Source: Myoxocephalus aenaeus (Eukaryota; Chordata; Actinopteri; Perciformes; Cottidae). From it: 64,000 nt of DNA. Below the pieces are notes generated by a model, which saw nothing but the letters and a program-made list of their open reading frames with translations, had not been told where the DNA came from and ran no database searches. Where the stretch lies: the NCBI GenBank assembly GCA_038501785.1, contig JBAMJR010000097.1, positions 7,983,001 through 8,047,000 of the forward strand, in the 5' to 3' direction. Positions 59,201-64,000 of this stretch are shown one piece after another (position 1 is the stretch's first letter; every line of letters begins with the position of its first letter). A program made the position numbers and the translations under genes.

Positions 59201-60916
59201 TTGTGTGCTTAGAACAGGAACGCAAGGAGCGGTCCGGAAGACCAATATAGTGACTCAGCCCTCCTCGACTCCCCAGAGGTAGGAAACAAGCCCCCTATGT
59301 CTTGTATTCACACTACAAGAGCCATATATAGAGACTGTTAATGTGTTTGACTTATTCTGCCGAACACGTTCAATACCTCAGGGAGACAAACTGTGCAGAG
59401 GGTATTTCGTGCCTATACATGATTTTATATGTATTCAGTTGCATCCCCTGAATTTCAGTCAGATGGTCGGAGGGTGAAGTCGACAGGAGATGAAGCTGCC
59501 GCTCCGGCAGCCGCACAGCAGAGGAGCAGGAGGGGAGGAGCTGATGAGACCTCTGCGTTTTTCGCCAGGCCGGTCAAGATCCGCACCCACAGGGGACAGC
59601 CAAGACCACCACCCAGCAATGGATCTGGTTTGAATCCCCGTCGTTATACTTCTAATTTTATATCTAACATCTTCACGTTCATAATGAGTCTGATGCACTT
59701 TGTCTTAATCATTATATCAGCAGCTTTTTTTTTATTTCTGTTCATTCCAGTCCAGCCCAGCGTGTTTAAAAGAGCTGCACGGAAGAGAAGAGAGGAGGTA
59801 CGAGGGGCCGAGGTGGTGCACGAGGATGAAAACACAGCTACAGAGCTTCCTGTTGACCAGGTTTGCATTACCCATGTGTCCTTTTAGCCTTACAACCATA
59901 TAGTACAATGCCAGAATTGAATGCCAAAATATCACTTAAGGAGGTTAAATAAATTGCTGAAAGGTTGTTCAAAGCAGAGGTTTTTCTAAACCTGTCTCTC
60001 ATGTTTGTCTAAAGAGAGCTGCAGAAATAGTGGAGGAGGAGGAATTAAACAGCCGAAACACACAGCAGGTAAATCAAACATTGTTTTAATGTTCCATGTG
60101 AATTTGTTAGATTCTTATCTTAGGGGGAAATTTCACATTCATGTTCATTAACTCTCAAAGTACAATGTAGGGCGATTTTTCTACAAAGTGGGAAAGAATT
60201 GTTGGTATAAATTGTAAAAGACATGGATCCATGAAAATTAATTGATGCATCAATCCATTATGGTGCCCTTGCTAAATGCCCCTGTCGCCTTTGACAGTTA
60301 AATGATGTGACGCATGATACTGTATTCTGCATGTGGGAAAAAAACAAAACATAAATCCTTATTTGTTTCTCTCAAGAGACATTCACAAATTATAGAGAGC
60401 GAGCTGCACAATGGGAGCGAACACAATGGAAAACAGGTCAGTACACATGTGAGTGGGTGTTTATGTGTGTCTTAATGTGAAAAGGTTTAGTTTTTTTTCC
60501 TGTATGAATGGGTTCAGAATGAGATCTTTTTCCTGTAACAGGCTCCGTCATCTGAACAAGATGGTGTGAAACAGACAGAGGAGGAGTCTGCTGCTGAAAT
60601 ACTGGTACCAATACACACACTACCATCAGCTTCCATTCAGAAGTAGACACACAAACTAAGAATTCAATGTGTGTCTCATTTCAAAAGGAGCCTGAGTCGA
60701 AGCAGACGTTTTCAAAGTCAAGGCCTTCGTCATCAGCCTCTCAGCCACAGAATATGGAAGAAAAGGCAAGTTCACTTACCTCATAGTTTATTGGCATTAG
60801 CATAACCAGGCCCAGTGAAAATGTGCGCTTGATTGCTTTTCTTTTTACAGCGTTTCAATATTAAGAATTTTCTTTAACAGGAGAGCCTACAGAACCATCA
60901 TCAGGAGGACTGCTGA
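56215..60916 (+). CDS. dcdc2b: doublecortin-domain protein 2B, 14 exons
   Basis: Exons: 56215-56498, 56690-56741, 58014-58084, 58538-58669, 58756-58890, 59043-59076, 59213-59278, 59459-59627, 59751-59860, 60015-60068, 60377-60436, 60542-60604, 60688-60765, 60881-60916; 447 residues. Two doublecortin (ubiquitin-like, microtubule-binding) domains: DC1 at residues about 14-96 (KSVVVYKNGDPFYSGRRFVV to AGFERFKKL) and DC2 at about 137-215 (VFRNGDLLCPPFRF to VAVGTERFKKLPY). The C-terminal half is charged and low complexity. DCDC2-type proteins are known in cilia and on microtubules. The last intron uses a GC donor (AAG|GCAAGT); the others are GT-AG. Position between iqcc and tmem234 favours dcdc2b over its paralogue dcdc2. 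Confidence 0.87.
56742..58013 (+). other. dcdc2b intron 2
   Basis: 1.3 kb without a recognised gene or repeat. Confidence 0.5.
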
Positions 60917-62061
60917 ATAACGAGCTCCGAAGAGGTCACGTCATCATAGCAGCAGATGACCTATGCAGCTGAATGAATGTTTGATTCAATTGGTAATACT
61001 TTGATTGTGGTGATGGAACCATCACCATCATTAATTTATGAATGAAAAGTCAAAAATGTGAAGAGGCTCAGACAACATAAGAACAAAAACTACAAAAGAT
61101 GGACTCACTATTATAAGCTCTAGTTCAATACGGTCAAAACTGTACTTTTCTGACATGATAAGCTTCCAAAAAACAGGGATCATGCTGATGCAGATATTGT
61201 GTCGGTGTTCGATGATGCAGTTAATTCCATATACAATATGTACATAAGAAACAATATTTTTGTGACATTTTAAGCCTAAATGTACTTCTGATCTGCAGAA
61301 ATCAGTGATGGAGATCATTGTGTTTTGCCAACAATTTATTAATAAAATATCAGCCACGTCACAAGATGAATAGATGCAACAATAAAAAAGTTGTCTGTAC
61401 AGTGTTTTGTGTCTATTAAATACTGTGACAATACAATATATATTGTAAATTTCAGTTTTTCCTGAAATCTGTTCAACTTGGACACATTTACAGTGAGCAC
61501 GACTCGGTAACACTGTTAAAATAACTAAATAACAGTGATACATTATGTATACAGAGCAGCAAGGAAAAGCAATGTGTCCTCTCCTGTGTCCTGCTCTTCC
61601 CAAAACACACACCACAGTGGACAGCAGCAGGCAGCCGCAGTAAAAATGTCCCTGTTAAACCAAGACGTTGGCTCTAATTGGTCCATTTCAAACCCCAACC
61701 TTATTTGTATGTGGCCTCTACAGCATTTGTGCCGATGCCAGTCACATGGCAGGGCAGCTGAGAGCTTAAAAGTAAACGTTAACAACCACAAACTTCTTTG
61801 CAAGCACCATAAATCTGGTCTGAACCGGACATGAACCCACTTCCACTTCAACTTGGTGTCAGGGTTTCTGGACAGGTCTTTTGAAGCTCACGCCGACTTA
61901 ATTTAGGCACAATTCTCCCAGCAGTCGTCACTCTAAGGAGTCACTGTCTGAATCTAAATAGCCCCCTTTAGTCCTGATCAAACTCTGCTCTGGCCATCTT
62001 TCCTCCCTGGCTGAGGAATCACTTGAAGGTATGGGAGGATTTGTTTTAATCCTCATCTCAA
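60917..62061. other. shared 3' region of dcdc2b and tmem234
   Basis: Convergent genes with no coding sequence between. The palindrome at 61335-61346 gives a poly(A) hexamer to each strand; another AATAAA for dcdc2b is at 61381-61386. Confidence 0.6.
61335..61346. terminator. palindromic two-way poly(A) signal
   Basis: TTTATTAATAAA reads AATAAA on both strands. It would give a 3' UTR of about 430 bases to dcdc2b and about 730 to tmem234. Confidence 0.5.
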
Positions 62062-64000
62062 TTAGTGTGCAGCCTGGGTGATATTCTGCTTCTCAGTGTC
62101 TTTGCCATCAATGGAGCTTATAACACAGAGAGTGATGCCAGCCATGGTGAGGAACATTCCCGCGACAGCCTCTGCAGAGAAGCAGGGGGGGAAAGCACAT
62201 CTTAAAAATCTAAACACAACCAGAACAGTTTTTTTTTCAAGGAGAGGAGAAAGGCAGAGGAGGGAATCAAATGTTCAACGATGTATTGGCATGCCAGTCA
62301 AGTAATATTGAGCTAATATTACGCGAGTCTTGCTTATGTGGTATCTCTGAACACGTTCCAGAATTGATTCTAAAGCTTGTAGGATCCCAGAATTCTCCTT
62401 GTGGCTGTGAGTAAAGGAAGTGAGTGTATGAAAATGAGTCACTTACGTTTGCCTCCAAACTCTTCACCCAGTAACTTGCCAGTGAACAGAGTGCAAAGGA
62501 AGGTGAGAGAGTTGGCCACAGGAACCGCGAGCGATAACTCTGCAGAAGAGAAGTGGCGAAAACTGGATATAATATTCTGCTACCAAATAAATATGCAAAC
62601 CTGCTGTGTCCTATAAGGCCAAAATGATGCAACTGGTAAATGACCCAAAGAGTTTCCAATATGTTCCAGAACTATTAGTACCAATGAGACCCACGTTTGT
62701 AAAAGGATACGTATTCTTTGTCTAATTTTATCCAAGGAAATGGTGGGTAATTTTTTTGGTACTTTTACAAAAAAGTAGGATTTTTTGCTTCTATATAATT
62801 AAGGATGTACCTGTTCCCACAACCGCGATAATTTCTTACAATATGGTGTGTGGGCAGTTTAGAGCTGAAACAATGGTCAGTTAGTTGATGATCAATTATT
62901 CCTTTGAGTTATTTTTCAAGCAAATGTGAGGATTTTCTGCTTTTCCTTATATTATAGTAAATGTATAATTGTTGAGTTTTGTGCATTTGGTTGGCCTAAA
63001 GAGAAAGCAATTTAAAAAACATATTGGGCTCTAGGGAATTGGGATTTGTTTTTACAATTTTACTGCCATTTTAAGATCAGAAGAGTCATAATCAGCAGAT
63101 AAATCGATAATAAAATAACCGGCAGTTGTAGTCCTGGATCAGTTACACTGATATATTTGACCTTTCATGGCACCTAAACTAATCTCCCTGGTAGAGTTTT
63201 AATTAGATAACATTTCGCTGTCTCATGACATTTACGTGTGTGTGGTAAAAACAATTCACTTCTACCATAGGTCTTTTTCCACAGGAGACTTTTTACCATG
63301 TCATAGCAGGAAAAGCACAGGTGTAAATAATGAAATGAATGCACGTTCAGATATGTCCATGCTGACTCACTGTCAGTCATGGCTTAGTGGGACACGTCGT
63401 TGATGTCGTCACTAACACTAATCTGCCTTTTAGGAAGAGTGAACATGTTAGTACTAGTTTTAAAAACATGTGTATTAGTTTATCTCAGTAAGAGTGGAAT
63501 TTGTCTGTTTAAAAATATTCATAAAATGGAAGCAGGGCATACACCTGAGCATAAGAGCCTTTTGCCGTGTCATAGCAGGTAAAGTACACGTGTAATAATA
63601 CAATCAATGACAGCTGCATTGCATTTAGACTGGTATTGGGCATGCATCACTGGGATGATTTACTGGAACTACTCAGTAAATGTTCTGAGCCACACATGTG
63701 CTCCTCATGATACAACAACTTGAAATAGCACTTGTATGAAAACTAGAAGCTGCCATCAGATGGCTGTGAAGTGCGTGTCTCACCTGTTGTGGAAAGTGTG
63801 TAATAGTATACCAACGAGCCACTCTGGTTCAGGAGAAATGGGACCAGGTACTGTGGCGAAAGCGGTTCAATGAAACTAATTGTAAATACACGTCGACGAA
63901 TGTCACACATGCGCACTGGCAACTTTAAAGAAGTGAGCTCAGATTTTACCTTGAGGTTTAGGAAAAGAAACTTGACCTCAGCCAGGAGCTGCGAGAGCCT
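62062..64000 (-). CDS. tmem234: transmembrane protein 234, 3' four exons (partial)
   Basis: Visible exons from the 5' side: 64000-63950 (runs out of the window), 63850-63784, 62539-62447, 62171-62062; GT-AG, in frame, last 106 residues. A small multi-pass membrane protein of the drug/metabolite-transporter-like fold; in zebrafish and human it is reported from kidney glomerular cells, with molecular role unknown. Diagnostic blocks: LLAEVKFLFLNLKYLVPFLL, NQSGSLVYYYTL, LSLAVPVANSLTFLCTLFTG and KLLGEEFGGK, closely parallel to human TMEM234. Three hydrophobic segments are visible in this part. The N-terminal exon(s) lie beyond 64000. Converges on dcdc2b. Confidence 0.93.
62861..63135. repeat. ATTAATCGATTA-type dispersed element, copy D
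   Basis: Fourth, most diverged copy, in tmem234 between 62539 and 63784; recognisable by AGTTAGTTGATGATCAATTA and a closing AGATAAATCGATAATAAAAT. Confidence 0.5.

Noticed and set aside
61031..61615. 194-codon minus frame between dcdc2b and tmem234
   Set aside because: Spans the region with both poly(A) hexamers, lacks any recognisable domain, and has no splice link to tmem234, whose stop is already at 62062.

Overview
This 64 kb window reads as nuclear DNA of a ray-finned (teleost) fish. The evidence is vertebrate genes with many short exons and GT-AG introns, an AT-rich background with small CpG-rich promoters, CA microsatellites, and remnants of repeat types common in teleosts (L2-type LINE tails, a Tc1 transposase tail, hAT-like and other short non-autonomous elements). 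I found no viral genes, CRISPR array, rRNA or intact tRNA. All protein identities come from reading translations by eye.

Left part, + strand: wars1 (tryptophanyl-tRNA synthetase, 10 coding exons, 1072-4278) and slc25a29 (mitochondrial basic amino-acid carrier, 4 exons, 9722-13921). The 5 kb between them is filled with transposon debris: a 5'-truncated LINE, hAT-like fragments and a 190-bp direct duplication. The wars1/slc25a29 pairing matches human 14q32.

Middle part, - strand: a complete fancm gene of 24 coding exons (52332 down to 16665). It predicts about 2068 residues with a DEAH translocase, an MM2-like motif, a degenerate ERCC4 nuclease domain and helix-hairpin-helix sequence at the C-terminus. 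fancm and slc25a29 converge, with poly(A) signals about 200 bp apart. The 16.9-kb fourth intron of fancm contains a complete gene on the opposite strand: a SOUL/heme-binding family gene of 5 exons (38334-46493) with its own CpG-rich promoter.

Right part: iqcc (52698-55066, +) is head-to-head with fancm, with 365 bp between start codons. It is followed by dcdc2b (56215-60916, +) and, convergently, tmem234 (62062 to beyond the window, -). The iqcc-dcdc2b-tmem234 order matches human 1p35, so this locus joins three blocks that are separate in human.

The most interesting points are: RFX X-box-like motifs at both iqcc and dcdc2b; a 48-bp exact inverted copy of SOUL-gene exon 1 lying 1.3 kb upstream of it; a fancm intron that seems to need a GC donor; a pair of diverged coding-like repeats in fancm intron 13; paired D-box motifs in the same intron; and a palindromic two-way poly(A) signal between dcdc2b and tmem234. 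I saw no operon-like or defence-type system; the window is mostly conserved vertebrate housekeeping, DNA-repair and probably cilium-related genes.
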